Positions 20,083 to 33,835 are shown, numbered from the stretch's first letter. The stretch: 64,000 nucleotides of DNA from Daucus carota subsp. sativus (GCF_001625215.2 NC_030387.2:37533606-37597605), one strand, 5' to 3'. The notes: generated from the letters alone by a model not told the origin. A program made the numbers and translations.

Positions 20083-23000
20083 CTACCTCCGCAGTGGCGT
20101 GCCTTTGCTGATCACCTTCATGTTCTGTGAATCTCTAAAACAAACAAAGTGCACAATTGTCTGGCCATTGGGATAAACTGCAAAGACGCTAGTGCCTATC
20201 TTCTTGTTGCAGAGAGAACACATACTTTCTCCGGTGATCTTCACAACCGTTTTCCTATGTTTATACAGTTCATCTTTGACCTGTTTCATGATTTCTAGCT
20301 CTTCAGAGTGCAGACTTTGTAATCCAAGGTAGGGGAAAATGAAAAGAATTCAAAGCTCAATGCTGCCAAGAATAACAACTAACTATATGACCTCTTAAAT
20401 TTACAAAATATCCATCTTACCGGTTTCAAGTTCACACCTAATTTGACGTTAAAAATTAAAATATGGATAGATTCACCTGGAGGTTTTCCTTCTCTCTTAA
20501 ATTCTTTATCACCAAAAGGTTTCGGTATGCTTCACTAGATTTTTTCACAAGGGGTCCGAGAAATGGAAGCAGGTTCTGAAAAATAAATTAAAAATATTAG
20601 AAATCTGTACCTCATACAAACTGCAATTTTGTTTCTGTGGGAGCAGCTGCTTAATAGTATCTATTAAATTTGTTATAAATTTTAGTTTTATGTTCCATTT
20701 ATGCACTGGAAAATCAGAATGATTTCACAGGCCAGAACATCCTTCCAACAAAGGTTACAATTAGCTCTTTATGACTGAAAGGAGTGTCTATATATATCAG
20801 AGTTGTGTCCTGTGAAAAACCTTGAAATATCTAGCATGTCCTTACACGTCATAAATTTTGTACGCGACCACCTGAGAAAAAATCACTAGACATAAACAGT
20901 TTATCTAGACAACAGTACATTTGGATTCTTGACAATGATGTACTGTTACACATTAGAAAAGTAAACAGATATTGCAGGACGGGAAAATGATACAATAAGA
21001 TCGTTGTGCTTGATATCTTTTACTATATATGTTTGATCTGTCTTAGGTAAGACTATGGAATTTCGAGGATTTGCTCAAAATTATACTTTAGGATGGATTG
21101 CCAAAAGAAAACAAAGTAAACACTGAGGAGAATAATATCATTTGGACAAAAATACATGTTGCGATTCTTGACATTAATGTTCTATACAAGTACATTTGCT
21201 ATTTGTGGAAGCCCCCAAACAAGAATGCAAAAAATTGGAAAAATTACTTTATCATCTTGAAACATGTGGTAGATTATACAACACTTTGCGATACAAACTG
21301 CAAATAGTTCAGAAAATATAGTACCTGCAGTTTGGTTTCTTTCGGTAGGAGTTTTAGGGCATGCGCTCCATGGATGCGATCCCACCTCTGACCTAAAAGA
21401 TCAAGGACCTCATCAATCATAATATTAGAACCTTCTTCCTCAACCATATCATCTGTATCGCCGTCGCTTTTCCCATTATCTGTGCTACCTGGGCTGATAT
21501 TGGTGTCTGCTGCACCCTCTATCTCTGCAATTTTCTTGGATAGTCGACCTCCTTTTGTCTTGATTAAATTCCAGGAACTAACCTTTGGAATGCTGGTGTT
21601 TACTGATGATATCAGATTATTTATTTGCTTTTCGAATTTTTTTGTTGTCCTTCGAGGATTGAGGTAGATTTGCAGTAGAGTAAGGTATATATTGCTGCTA
21701 TATGTTCTCGAAGAATGTTGATGCAGTCCAGACTCGTATACCCTATCACAATAGGACAGTGCCAGTTGTGGAACATGAAGCTACAAGCAAGAGAAATTAC
21801 TGTTAAATAATAGTCAAAAAACCATTGTAATAAGCGAATAGATCGAGCTTTCCATGCATTAAATATGAATACAATCCTTCAGAGACCTATTTTATCTGAA
21901 GTTGGTGGATGATCCTTAAGCCCACCGACACCCGATTTTCAGATCTGGAGGGAACTAAAAAGAAGCCATTCGGAGAATCAATATCTTTCACTATTTAATC
22001 CTAGCGTAACATATTGAGAAAATTAATTCTTAAACAATTTTCTTAAAACTGAAAGAAAACAACTAACCAATTTAAAGTATTAGCTACATAGTCAATGGCC
22101 AGTCTTGTTGTAAAGAATATTCCGAATAAATTGCTTCAGCACTCTTTTTTTCAGGAAGGGTGGAGATGCAAAACTCGTCATTAGGAAGAAAAATTCAAAA
22201 AATCTAAGAATTTTAGCAAAAAAATATCCTGATTATGACTATTGAACACTTGACCTAATCAAAGAATGTCCCAAAAACAGCTGAAGACCTTAATCTCATT
22301 GTCAGAACAATATGATATTCTACTTGACAAAATTCAGGAGGGGGGAGGGGATACTGTTCACATGTTTCCATAGAAACCATAGTAAAATGGATTAAATATT
22401 CATCAGGATTTAAGGCAGGGATCATGAGGATGATAGATAAAGGTATGCTTCATGCAGAAAACTATGAAGAACTAATTAAGATAAAGCTCAAATGGAAACC
22501 ACCAAAAAGATTTTTTATTTTTTATTTTTTGAAGGAAAGACAGTGACTTAATGTACTTGTTATCATGAAGATTGCAAGTCTGCAACACAGTAGCACAGCA
22601 AGCGGCAGACATTTTTACAAGTAATGCCTGGAACCTAAGTTCTTTGCATCTCAACCGTTCATTGCATGTTCCCGCCAGTATATACTATATTCCTTACCTT
22701 AGGAGAAAGAAAGGACAACAAGTTGACAAATTTAAAAATGGACCATAAAAAGTACCTTATGAACATATATCGACAACGCAAGCTCATGTTGGTTCATCTT
22801 TCCAAGCAAAATTGCTCGCTCTTCATACAAAGCATTCTGTGGAAGTTGCTTAAGCAAAACTTCCGATTTAGATCCTGAGATACTTTCCAAAGCAGACAAC
22901 AGTTTTTTCCTTGTAGGAGAATAATCTTTCTCGTCCCACTTCTCTTCAGAACTAAGCTTGGCTTGCCAATCAAGCACTTCAGAAAAATAAATTTGGACCT

Positions 23001-24218
23001 GCCAAAAAAAAAGACCAGTACATAATTATGATATTAAAGACAGCTCTACAACACAGAGAAGATAAATAGCTGAACATGCAGATGCAGGTGATAAATTATT
23101 TAAGGCCACAGATGTAGTAAAAATATCAATACATATACTATTACCATTTCATTTTGAAGATTAGCAGAGATTCCATTTTCATTAAGTGCAAGCATTTGTT
23201 CAAGATAGGTAGCCTGTAGTTTTGGAGCGTGTTGCTTTAAATAAGAATTAACCAAATCTGCAGGGATATTTGCAGATAGAAAGAGCTCAATAGTCTGTGT
23301 TGGACAGCTTTCAAGAACAGGAATCGAGAACTCCAGGGCAAGCATAGGGTCAATCTCGCATAAAGGCTGCAAAAAATTTCACATCAGATGCATGCTTTAA
23401 GGGTAACCAGTTGTTGATTACACATGTCCAAGAAACAGACACACTGATCCAATGTTTTGGTTGGAAGAAGGACAAGAGAATAAGAAGTGAAGATAAATGA
23501 TGAAAGTTAAGTATATAAATTCCTGTCATATTCCATGACATTCTGCCATTAGTATGTTAATTACAATTCATAAGTATGGACCGTAGAAGCTAAATATTCA
23601 CGATACATCTCTTTTGGAGTGTTCTATAAAGTATATATAAGCCCATTCCTAGTGCCGTGTTAAGTTTGAATGATGAACTAGAGCTTCATTATCCATCCTA
23701 ATCATTTTCTTCACAAATTTCATTATAGAAAATTTGCACTCCTCATATTTTCTGCTCTTCCCTGCTACTTCCGTTTTTTTCCTTATACTGTATTATTTTC
23801 ACAGATCTTCATTTTATCCTCCCCAACCAAACGAAACATAATGTTGTGTTTGGTTGGCATGAATGACAATGGTGGAGGGAATGGAATAAGATTTGAACTA
23901 TATTTTAGTTAAATGTTCACAATCTTCATATCTTCCACCATTCTTTTCAAAAGGAATGCTACATTCTCCCTCACACACATTTTCTTCCCTAGTCTTATCG
24001 CACAAAAAAATTTCTCCCACTTTTTAATTCACAATCTTCCCTCCTAACTCTATTGTTTCCTTTTAAATTCATTCATTCTCTTCTCTCCAACCAAACACAA
24101 CATATGTGTCCTACAGGTGAGGAATGCAGAAATAGTACATTACCAGCCAGATTTTTTTTTTTTTAACGTGTGCAATAAATTTCATGTTGTATGCCAACAT
24201 AATTTTGTTTCACAGAGA

Positions 24219-24252
<34 letters not shown>

Positions 24253-27200
24253 ATCAGTGATGCCAAGTATTTTAAAAATTAAACAGCAGCCAACGGATGC
24301 AATCTAAAACATATAGAACCAAACTTACTTTCAGATAGTCAATTATCATCTCCGGCTTGAAATTTTGATGAATCTCGGCATTATGTGTCCCAAATTTTGA
24401 CCCTTCTACTAGTTCCAGAAGAAGTTGGAGAGCCTCACGATGCATGCTATTGCATTTATAAAGTTCTATCATGCACAAGTGTTGGTTCCTCTTCAAAAAA
24501 AAATCCTCACATATTTCAACATCACAATAATTAAGACCTTTCATCAGCTCAATAGCAGCTGAAGATTGTTCGGTTAAAAGCAGAGCTTGGACAAGGGCGG
24601 TATCCAATATTGCTGCCATATCCCTTGCAGCTGAATTTTTAGGGTTGTCAAGTCGGCCCTAAAAAGCCATAGAGATCATAATCAAACATTCAAAAGAAAA
24701 TTGTAAGAGTAAGACAAATAAAAAAATTATTAAAATTCAAATTGCAGAGTATCAATGGCAAAAGGCCAAAACCATTGGCTTTTTTAATCATACTAATTAA
24801 TATCAGAAATGGAAATAATTCCTATTGAGGAAGTTCTCATATAAGATGGTCAAAATTGTGTGCCATAGAAACTTCACAGTAAATGTAAGAAACTACAAGT
24901 ATTTATGAATGGGATCAAACAAGATTTAGTGCATCAATAAAGTGGTCTAGATAAATCAGTGCACTGACTGATGGTATCTTCAGATCAAGAGGTCGTCGAA
25001 CATGTTGACTTTGAGGAACAATAAATCAAATTCCATTCGTTGATGGTGGCTATAGATAAGGTCAGCGCTAAGAATATATATCATTGAGAAGGAAGTGGCT
25101 TAATAATATGTGTCTCATTTCGACAGACTTTGATGGTTTGACCATCTCAGTTGATATTCTGAGGCAGCAGTAACACTTTGGAACTTATAGCTCTCGCCTT
25201 CCACTATGTGACATTACTTGGGTAATGCTGAGGTCACAATAAAAAATTGTAAGCCTAGATCTCAGATTTAGAAACATAGGAAAACAGATGGCACTACATC
25301 TTAGTGATGCTGACATCAGTTTGCAAGCTAAGTGACGGCTCATTTTCTAAGAATTATAAAAATTAAAATAGGATTATCTATTAGAAACCGAAGGTACAGC
25401 TAAATAGGATCCTCAAAGAGAGTAAGATAGAAGTTTCCTGTATAAAAATGAGAAAAAAGAGAAAGAAATATATCCATTACACTTGAACAAGAACCCGTTT
25501 ATGTTAAAGGCAGCATAACACTATTTAACTTGTTGCTCTTGCTTCTTGCTATGCGACATTCCTCACGTGATGCTGAGGTCACAGTAACAAGAGTTGTAAG
25601 CTGAATCTCAACATTTATTTTTAAGACCATGTAAAAAATATGGCAGTATATCTTAAGTAATGTGACATCAATTAGCAGGCTGAAATAAGTAACGGCTCAT
25701 ATTCTCAGAATCATGAAAAATGCAAAGGATTCCCTTAATGAAGAAAGGGAAAAAAAACAGCTGATAAGGCAAAAAGTTGATACAGCTAATATAATATATA
25801 CACATATATATATAATAATTTTTCATACCCTGATTGTTATATTAGGTCTACTCGTTTGATCTCCCACAGCATATGAAACTACCTCTTCAGTCACCTCTGC
25901 AGTTGCCTTTTCAATGATATTAAATCTCTTTTTCTGCAAGAACTTAATGAGAGACATTAAAGTATTGTGGCTCATTTTCTTGGACTCAAGACCTAATCTC
26001 TCATCAGTCTCCATTGATGGGGAAAATGGAGTTCCAAAGTCGTCTGACATATCGGACGAAGCTCTTGATAAAGCATCCCCCGCGAAGTCCAAGAACTTGT
26101 CTGCTTCAGCCACCGTAGATGATTTGGGAAGCGTAAGAGATGGATATAAAAAGAGGACATGGGTGATATCAACTTGAGATTGGAAAAAATGATCCATCGC
26201 CTCCTCATAGCTCCCACTCTCAAAAAGAGAGTGTGCATATCTGCACAAATGGCAAAATATACATAAAATCTGGTATTACATACCGAGTATACAGTATATA
26301 TGTGCACATACATGTGGGTGTGCATAAATTAACTGATATTTTCTCTGGATGACATTACTCAATGCCAAAGGTCTTCACAAGAAAAACCACTCCATTTCTA
26401 GTAGTAGAGTAAGGTCTATGAACATTTTCCCCTCCATTGGCCCTGTTCTACAAGCAGGATTACTAGGTATGTTTAGTTTCCTTTAACATAACAAAACTAA
26501 AAAGTTATATATAGCAATAAAAATAACAAAATTCTTCAAGAAACTTCTAAAAACAAATACAGGCTATTCGGTTTGTGCTATTTCTTGTGTCTCGATCATA
26601 ATAACAGAATCATACAATTTACTAATAAATAAGATTCATAAAAGCAAAATGTCAACTGCATATAAAGCATCAGTCTCAATAACAGACATGAGGACACTAG
26701 AACAATTATTAAACAACGAATTAATGTTTTAAAAGATTTATTTGACAAAAGAGGGAGCGAAAAATTGTGATACAGAAGAAATGAATCTAGGGACCTACTT
26801 TCTCAGATATTGTTAGAATAAGTTTAAAAAGGAGAAGCAAAAGGGAAGGACGCTACTATATACTACCTGGCTGAAACGCCTATATACTCCATATAGTTTC
26901 AGATTGACCATACTTAACTACTTACCATATGATAAATAAAATTAAAAGCACATGACCAAGATTAAATAGAACTCTAGAAGTAATTGGTAAATGCCAGCAC
27001 TTCAAAACAAATCTGTGGACAAGGCATGAAGAAATCACAAAACAATAAATACCATTACAATCTTTAAATTTGGTAATGTGTATGCAGCCATGCAGGCCTT
27101 CACAGTCTTTAAAATTAGATGTCTAACATCAGGCACCATAATACACATATAACACCTGAAATTACAAATCTCGATAAATTTATAAGTGTAGGACCTTCCT

Positions 27201-30200
27201 TTGAAAAGCCCCTAAATATCAATTCTTTTCACATATGTATCAACAAATAGATACTTAGATTGTTTCTAGTGTGTACATATTTTTGCAATGTACTATTGTA
27301 TAAGGCTTGAAAAGTTGGAGCACTTGATACCCCTTTGCCAGGTAGGAGTTTGAGATTGTATGAGGCAAGAGGAAGGTAAGATAGGTTGGAGCTTCTCTTG
27401 TTTTGCCATCCTGGTATATATGAATGTAAATGATATACCAGACTAATAACAGATACATTAAATTTTGTAACATGGTTTCATCTATATATTTTCGAGATTT
27501 TTTGGTGACAAATATATAGAGAAGTAGCTTTTATACATATTTGAAGCGACTGGCAACGTGGTCGGTATTTCTTTATTATGTCCTATTCATTTTCATTGTA
27601 TTTTGTTGCAGGCTTTCAAGTATTCTTTCATATATACAATGCTTCTTTTGAGAAATTCTTTTAGCTTGGAATATGTCAGCATAAATAAATTAAATAGAAA
27701 ACTTTTGTAGCTTGTAGATGTTACAGCACCATCTTGACATATAATAAGTTGGTAAAAAACATAAACAAGTGATCCACCTTATATGAATTGACTGTTCTTT
27801 TGCTGTTCGAAGGTTCAAATCCTCTGGAGGAAGCATCTTGCACAATGCCAAGGCTTCTTCAAAGTCACCAGATGCTGTTACCTGTACAATCTGCAAAAAC
27901 CAGTAATATGCCAATTTGGTAGTTTACTCTGCACCAGGGTTGCACTATATGGTATATCAATCAAAGCTTTACTTACAAAATGAACAGCTGAAGTAGTATT
28001 ACAATGTATTAAAGTAACTGCAAAAAATCAGCCCACCATCCAAACCACAGCTACAATCAAGCTGTCATAATTGATGTAATTTTGAATGTAGCTGTAAGTT
28101 AGGAACAGTTTGATTGTGTGATCAAACCAACTCTTCAGTTGTAATTGTCTTCTGTGATTATGCATATACTTGGTTATATAATGTACAAACAATACACAAG
28201 TCAGAATCAATCAGCCTAGGTCTAAGATCCTTATCTCTTTACTTATATTCATCTTTATCCACATCTACTCTCTCTTATATTAATATGGAGATAAGAATTG
28301 ATGGGGAGTACTACAAACACGGTAGTAAAAAACAATCGAAGTAATATGACACCCAAATCTACTTCCAACACCAGTTAATCCCAACTATTAGGTGTTGTTA
28401 TCTTGGGAACAGCTTGAAGGTCTGTAAGCATATACTTGTTTATGTATTAAATTGATAGAATGACTCCCCCTACCCCCACACAAAGAGTAATAAACATAAG
28501 AGGGAGATGGAATCCACGAAACAAATACTCCCTCCGTCTATAGTGATGTTTGACTTTTTTGACATGCATATTAAGATGTAATACTTGACACAAAATTTTA
28601 ATTTTTACAACAAGTTAAAGTTTAGATTCTAAACTTTTATTTGATATAAATTTTGTAAAATATAATGATATTTTAGATGCGATTTTCTTAAAATCTTAAA
28701 AAGTCAAAAGCGGTTAATATGCGATAGAGGGAGTATATAACACTTCAAGATATGTAAGTTACCTTGGTAGAAAGACCTATATCCCACAAACAAGAATGTG
28801 TATGATCAATAAGCATAGCCTATTCCTCTCCACTTGGTAATAAGGGGTCAGCGGTTCAAGCCTCGGTGTAGGCATGTGAAATTATATTTCCGTGATTCAC
28901 CATACCAGGAAAGGAAAAAAAAAAATTACGCAGATACTATTGCAAGTAACAGTTGTCAAAAGTTGCCAGGACAGTGTTAAAGATTATAATCTTTAACACT
29001 GTCCTGGCAACCAATATCATTCAATTTTCAGTGATCATATAGACAAACAATTCAGAAAGGAGGTGGATATCGGTTGCATCTGCCAATTCTAAGAAACTAG
29101 TCTGGCACATGTAAGTACAATGGAAATTAAAATATCAAAAGTGAAATATCAAGCTACAAACTTGCCTGAGCACCAAGAGGGACAAGAAAAAGTCCATGCA
29201 CCGAGTTGTCTTGTGCAACAATAACTGTATTATTGCTACGGACAAGACAACGGACATTGCGGAGTACGACTGTTTGTATTAATGGATAAGGAAATCGTAG
29301 AGACCTTATCTGCACATCTCCAAAGTAATGCATAGATGCTGTTCAACATAACAAAACTGATCAACTTACTTTGCTTGCTAAAAGCATAAGAATACCTCGA
29401 CATGTCTTGGCAATAAAGCTATCGCATATGGCTTTCGAATGACAACTGCTGCTGGTGCCTCAGACCAGCAGATCCTTCCTTCTTGAACAAGCTTCCCATT
29501 TTGGTCTACAATCACTCCAACCTTATCCTACAACAAGAAAGAGATTAAGAAGAAGAAGAAGAAGAAATCCTCACAAAATATCAGATTATCCTTCTATATG
29601 GCACACACTCGTCCACAAAAGGATAGAAGTGTGTATTTTGTGCGTAAGATTTCTATGACACTAAAAATATGATATACCAAATATCAATTAGGCTATCAAT
29701 ACCTTTCCTAATAGGAGTTCCCCAGATGGTAGAGACACTACTAGAGGTAAAGCATTCCTCCCCGAAGAAAACACTTCAGACAATGTCCCACTTGTGACAT
29801 TCAATATCATGTACACTTTTCTAGTGAGACCTAAGCATATATTCTCACCACACCAAGACATTGATTTAACCGTGTCCGGAACACTTAACTCTTTAATCTC
29901 CACAAAACCTCTTCCACCTGCACAAGTACATAATATAACTCAAATAGAAAAAAACACATAACAATTCATACTTATTAGTTCATCAACAATAACACTCCCT
30001 GATTTAACTAACATTCATCATCAATAACAATAACTGAAATAAATTTTTAGCTATGTCATTGCGCATAAAAAGTGTTTTTCAGATCAAATCAATTGGTAAT
30101 TACACTATCCAATTTCATCAAACTAAAAGCAATAAACAATAAATTCAAAAAACTATCTTATCTCAGGAATTGAAAAGAACATACATAAAATGATTCAGAT

Positions 30201-30843
30201 ATAAAAAAAAAAAAAACAAGTAAACAACACGTGAAAGATTCGTACTTACTAATTCACGGATATTAACACTCACTGCTTCAACTAATTTTATCAATTTTAC
30301 CGCGCATAAACAAATCGTTCATTATCTCAACTCGATCAATACAAACAAACAGGTAACAACACTTTCTAATTTCATCAAACTAATAACAAGCAGTAAATTG
30401 ATCAAACTACCGTCATGTCGATATATCGAAAGCCTCTTTTGCCTCGCAAAGCACAAAAGCCCTCTCCTCTCCTCCCACGAGTACGCATTCGCACCTTTAG
30501 CCTTACCAATCACCGCAACAATCTCCAAATTAGGTAACCGATGCACCGCAATCGCTTCCGAGAGCGAAATCAACAGCTCTCTCGCCGCCACCACCTCCAT
30601 CGCCACCATAGGCTTCTTCGAAAAGCCTTTAATAGTCCGTTGAAGCACATACGCCTCTTTTCTCAGCTCTAGGGTTCCGTAAACGACGTCGTGCGTCGTC
30701 GAAGCAGTGGATTCAGGCGAGTAAATGCGAAGACAGCCGTCCGATGAGCTGATGAGCAAATCGTGACCGTACGATTCGACGGCGTTGATTTTGTACGGCG
30801 AGGTGGCGATTAATTGCGAAATGTCGAATGCAGTGTGCACCAT
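20083..30843 (-). CDS. VPS39: VPS39/VAM6, HOPS tethering complex subunit
   Basis: Twelve minus-strand exons: 30843-30411, 29917-29703, 29527-29396, 29309-29166, 27890-27778, 26240-25829, 24658-24329, 23366-23145, 22998-22756, 21780-21325, 20575-20477, 20280-20083. All joins keep frame and give 998 residues, close to the ~1000 of Arabidopsis VPS39 (EMB2754). HOPS tethers late endosomes and vacuoles before SNARE-driven fusion, and VPS39 contacts the Rab7/Ypt7 GTPase. Residues ~1-308 form the CNH-type beta-propeller (INAVESYGHDLLISSSDGCL). Alpha-solenoid clathrin-heavy-chain-like repeats follow (DLVNSYLKQHAPKLQATYLE, LPQNALYEERAILLGKMNQH). A C-terminal zinc-binding end has C954 and C957 in MCSLCNKKIGTSVFAVYPNG, then FVCFRDSQ. 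Intron 4 has a GC donor. Large introns hold MITEs, a poly-G run and a perfect palindrome. Confidence 0.96.
23843..24101. mobile_element. MITE in VPS39 intron 7
   Basis: Perfect 15-bp terminal inverted repeats, GTTGTGTTTGGTTGG at 23843-23857 and its complement at 24087-24101. Immediately left, 23823-23837 carries a similar right-type terminus (CCAACCAAACGAAAC), suggesting a second, degraded element next to it. Confidence 0.65.
24222..24251 (+). repeat. 30-base G homopolymer in VPS39 intron 7
   Basis: An unbroken run of 30 G on the plus strand, poly-C on the sense strand of VPS39. It can form G-quadruplex structures and its true length may be uncertain. Confidence 0.9.
25161..25368. repeat. 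Diverged direct duplication in VPS39 intron 6, copy A
   Basis: Shares order and wording with 25508-25720: GGCAGCA..AACACT, CTATGNGACATT, TGATGCTGAGGTCACA-like, then GACATCA and ACGGCTCAT. Spacing is about 350 bp. Extent is approximate. Confidence 0.6.
25508..25720. repeat. Diverged direct duplication in VPS39 intron 6, copy B
   Basis: Second copy of the segment at 25161-25368, same orientation, diverged by substitutions and small indels. Confidence 0.6.
28528..28733. mobile_element. Stowaway-like MITE in VPS39 intron 4
   Basis: Begins CTCCCTCCGTC and ends with its complement-like AGAGGGAG, flanked by TA (28526-28527 and 28734-28735), the Stowaway signature. The inner arms (TTTGACTTTTT / AAAAAGTCAAAA) continue the inverted repeat. 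Confidence 0.85.
28962..29011. repeat. Perfect 50-bp palindrome in VPS39 intron 4
   Basis: Two 25-base arms, 28962-28986 and 28987-29011, are exact inverted complements with no spacer, starting GTTGCCAGGACAG and meeting at GATTA/TAATC. It could extrude a cruciform, or form a hairpin in the pre-mRNA. Confidence 0.95.
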
Positions 30844-31053
30844 TTTCGAGATTAATTGAGAATTTTGTATTTATTTTTGTGATTTTTGTTAGTGTTTGTG
30901 GAGAGGATGAGTTTAATTAAGTCGGTGAAAAGAGAAGTAACGGTTAGAGAGTGACGCAAGCTAGCGTGTCGTTCATCCCGCGCTTTTTTAATTCAGCGGA
31001 TCTCTGTTTGACGAGTTTTGGGCTTTTTGGTTGTTTCTTGGTGGCGTTGCTAA

Positions 31054-31529
31054 TAGGGATGGCAATCGGGTCGGGTCGGGTCGGGTTGAGTTTCATGAAA
31101 TTCGTATCCAATCCGTTATATTTTGGATCGGATCGGGTTCGGGTTTGGATATTAAAATGTAAAATCCAAATCCAATCTGTCGGGTTTTTTCGGGTTTCAG
31201 ATCGGATTCGGGTTTCAACCGGATATCTTAAAAAAAATTAAAAATTATAAACTTGTCTGAACTATGATAATTAAATATTTTTTTTCAAAATTAAGATTAT
31301 TGGATTGGATTCTATTGGTTTAAATTAGAATAATATAAACTTAAACCATATTAATTTTCATTATTACCGATATACAATATATTATTAATGAAGTATTTGT
31401 CTTAAATAGAAACCCTTATTCCTTTAACCTAATCTATTGATATTGAGAGTATTATATTACATTCATCCAAATAATTAAATATAAATATGTTATATATATA
31501 GACACACACACACATTCATATTAAATTAT

Positions 31530-31572
<43 letters not shown>

Positions 31573-31774
31573 CGGGGTTTTTTCGGGTTTCGGGTTCGGA
31601 TCGGGTTCGGATAGGATTTCGGGTTTCGGATCGATAGAGGTCATATCCATATCCAAATCCAAAAAATTTCGGGTACAAAAATCAAATCCATATCCAAATC
31701 CAAATCCAAAAATTCGGGTTCGGTATATCCAAAAATTCGGGTATCCGTCGGATTGGATTATTTTGCCATCCCTA
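31054..31774. mobile_element. hAT-like non-autonomous element (721 bp)
   Basis: Terminal inverted repeats TAGGGATGGCAA / TTGCCATCCCTA are flanked by a perfect 8-bp duplication GTTGCTAA (31046-31053 and 31775-31782), as for hAT transposons. Subterminal regions are packed with CGGGT/CGGGTTCGG words in opposite orientation at the two ends, typical transposase-binding repeats. No transposase. Internal (AT)n at about 31536-31566. It lies 210 bp upstream of the VPS39 ATG. Confidence 0.9.
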
Positions 31775-32799
31775 GTTGCTAATTAGACATCTAGACTGTA
31801 TAGTAATTTAACAAATTTGTTCTTATTCATTAATTATGTTTGAAAAATATGCAACATAAATTTATTTTTTGTATTTAATTTTTTAATAATAGTTTGTATT
31901 GTTAAAATAACTTTGTATTGTTGTTTAAAACTAAATAATTTGTTCTACGTCATTTTCGTTAGATACAAAGCTAATACTGAAAATTAAGAATTTGATTACA
32001 ATAATATTATAAATTAAATTATATATAAATTTGATAACTATTAAACTAATTTTAAAAAAGCATTGACAAGAATAACTTAAATACACGAAAATTTGATTTT
32101 TGTGGATTATTGATAGATTTTCATGTAATATTAAGAATCATCAAATTCCAACAAGAATTGAATTTACTACGAATTTCCAAGATAACTGATTTTTTGAATA
32201 AAATTCTAAGAATTTCAATAATAAAGATGACGAGCGAAAAGGCATAAACATTTTAATCTTGACAACTCACAAAAACATATAATGAAATGAATGAATAGAA
32301 TCTATGAATATTAAGCAAGAGTTTATAAATTACCAAGTAATATTAAAGTGTAAAGATAAATCTGAATGTAATGATGATTAAATTAGTTTTTTTTCTATAA
32401 AAAGAAATCAATTCATTAATCAAAAACCATACGGCATCTACAAATATAATCGAAATTGGACAGACGCTGAATTATATCACTATTAAATCCTTTCTTCTTG
32501 GATAGTCAACTAAGCGATTTGAAGATGATTCGAATACATGTACTCGTTTTCACCTGATTGGCTTCACCTGACTGTTCTGAACAATCAACCATAAATGCGA
32601 TTTCATAATAACCTTCAAACCTGAATCAAACCCATGAAAATCATGTCGATCTATAACCTCGGTCATGGAGAACATTAAAACACACCAAAACAAAACCAAC
32701 TCTCACAAGAAGGAGAGACTAACAAAACCCAAATAAATTGGAAACTTATTAAAAGGAAAACAAGATTTCAAACAAAAAAATAAAAAAAGAAAAGAAATC

Positions 32800-32835
32800 G
32801 GGGCTTTCCACCGGTGAAAACCGATGGAAGACCCC
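32800..32835. repeat. Imperfect 16-bp hairpin with GAAA loop
   Basis: Arms 32800-32815 and 32820-32835 pair at 13 of 16 positions around a GAAA tetraloop, starting GGGGCTTTCCACCGGT. It sits in a less AT-rich block that looks repeat-derived. Confidence 0.6.
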
Positions 32836-32921
32836 TCAAAAATTTTTAATGGAGGCTAGGGTTTGAGAGGGGAGAGAGCTGCAGAGACAAATTGTGTGTT
32901 ACTAAACAGTTTTTATGATTA

Positions 32922-33835
32922 AGGAGTCATTTGATAACACCTGGATGAAAATAAAGGAACTGAACGAGAGGTGTACGATGGTTCAGATCATTTGTTTATG
33001 TTTAGTGGTTGCTGGACGAGACAAGAATACCTGGACGATGCATAAAATTTAACTGGACGACTGTAGCTTAAAAAGTTGGCTGAACCACGCCGAAACGAAA
33101 TGTACTACTTAAATACCTTTTCTTAAGGGCCTAGTCTTCGTGCAAATAATTTTGGTATTTTCTTTTGGGTTATTGGTTTATAATATGTCTTTATAGATTT
33201 ATATTGAAACTAATCTAATTACATTATTATAACATCTTTATTATTTAATTGTACAAATATATCTAATCCTTTAAATTATTTTATATATTTATATATAATT
33301 ATTTTATAAATTTGAAATACCGAAGATTTTGACATTTAAGAATACTTATTTATAAATATATTTTAATAAGCCAAATTATCGAAAATATTTAATATTTGTA
33401 TTTTGAAATTAAATATTTAAAAAATATATTACATTACTGAAAAATATTAAATTTTAAAATAAATAAAATTCACCAGACATAAGTATATGGGTGATAGAAA
33501 AAATAGTTTATTTCATTATATGATTTAAGTTTCAGTTTTCCATCAATATTATAATAAAAGTTAAATTTATAATATAAATTTTAAAAATTAAAATGAATAA
33601 AATTTTTACCAATCATATTATATTTTAAAATTATTTGAAAAATATATAATACATAATAGTACCAATTATTTAATAAAACAATATATTTAATATTAATTCA
33701 TGTTATAAGTTATTCATCTAGATAAATTAGAAAAAGAGAAGACAAACAACATCATTCATTCACATTCAGATTAACTAATCGTTCAGAAACTCGACTCATC
33801 CAGATATAATTGTTCAGATTTAACAAATAACCCCT
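32922..33835. mobile_element. Possible long MITE-like element
   Basis: Ends resemble each other as inverted repeats (AGGAGTCATTTGATAA on the left; complement of the right end AGGGGTTATTTGTTAA) and both continue toward CTGGATGA-like words. Target duplication is not clear, so boundaries and class are uncertain. Confidence 0.4.

Noticed and set aside
28830-28930. SINE with A-rich tail in VPS39 intron 4
   Set aside because: A B-box-like GGTTCAAGCC and an A-run are present, but no convincing A box or target duplication.
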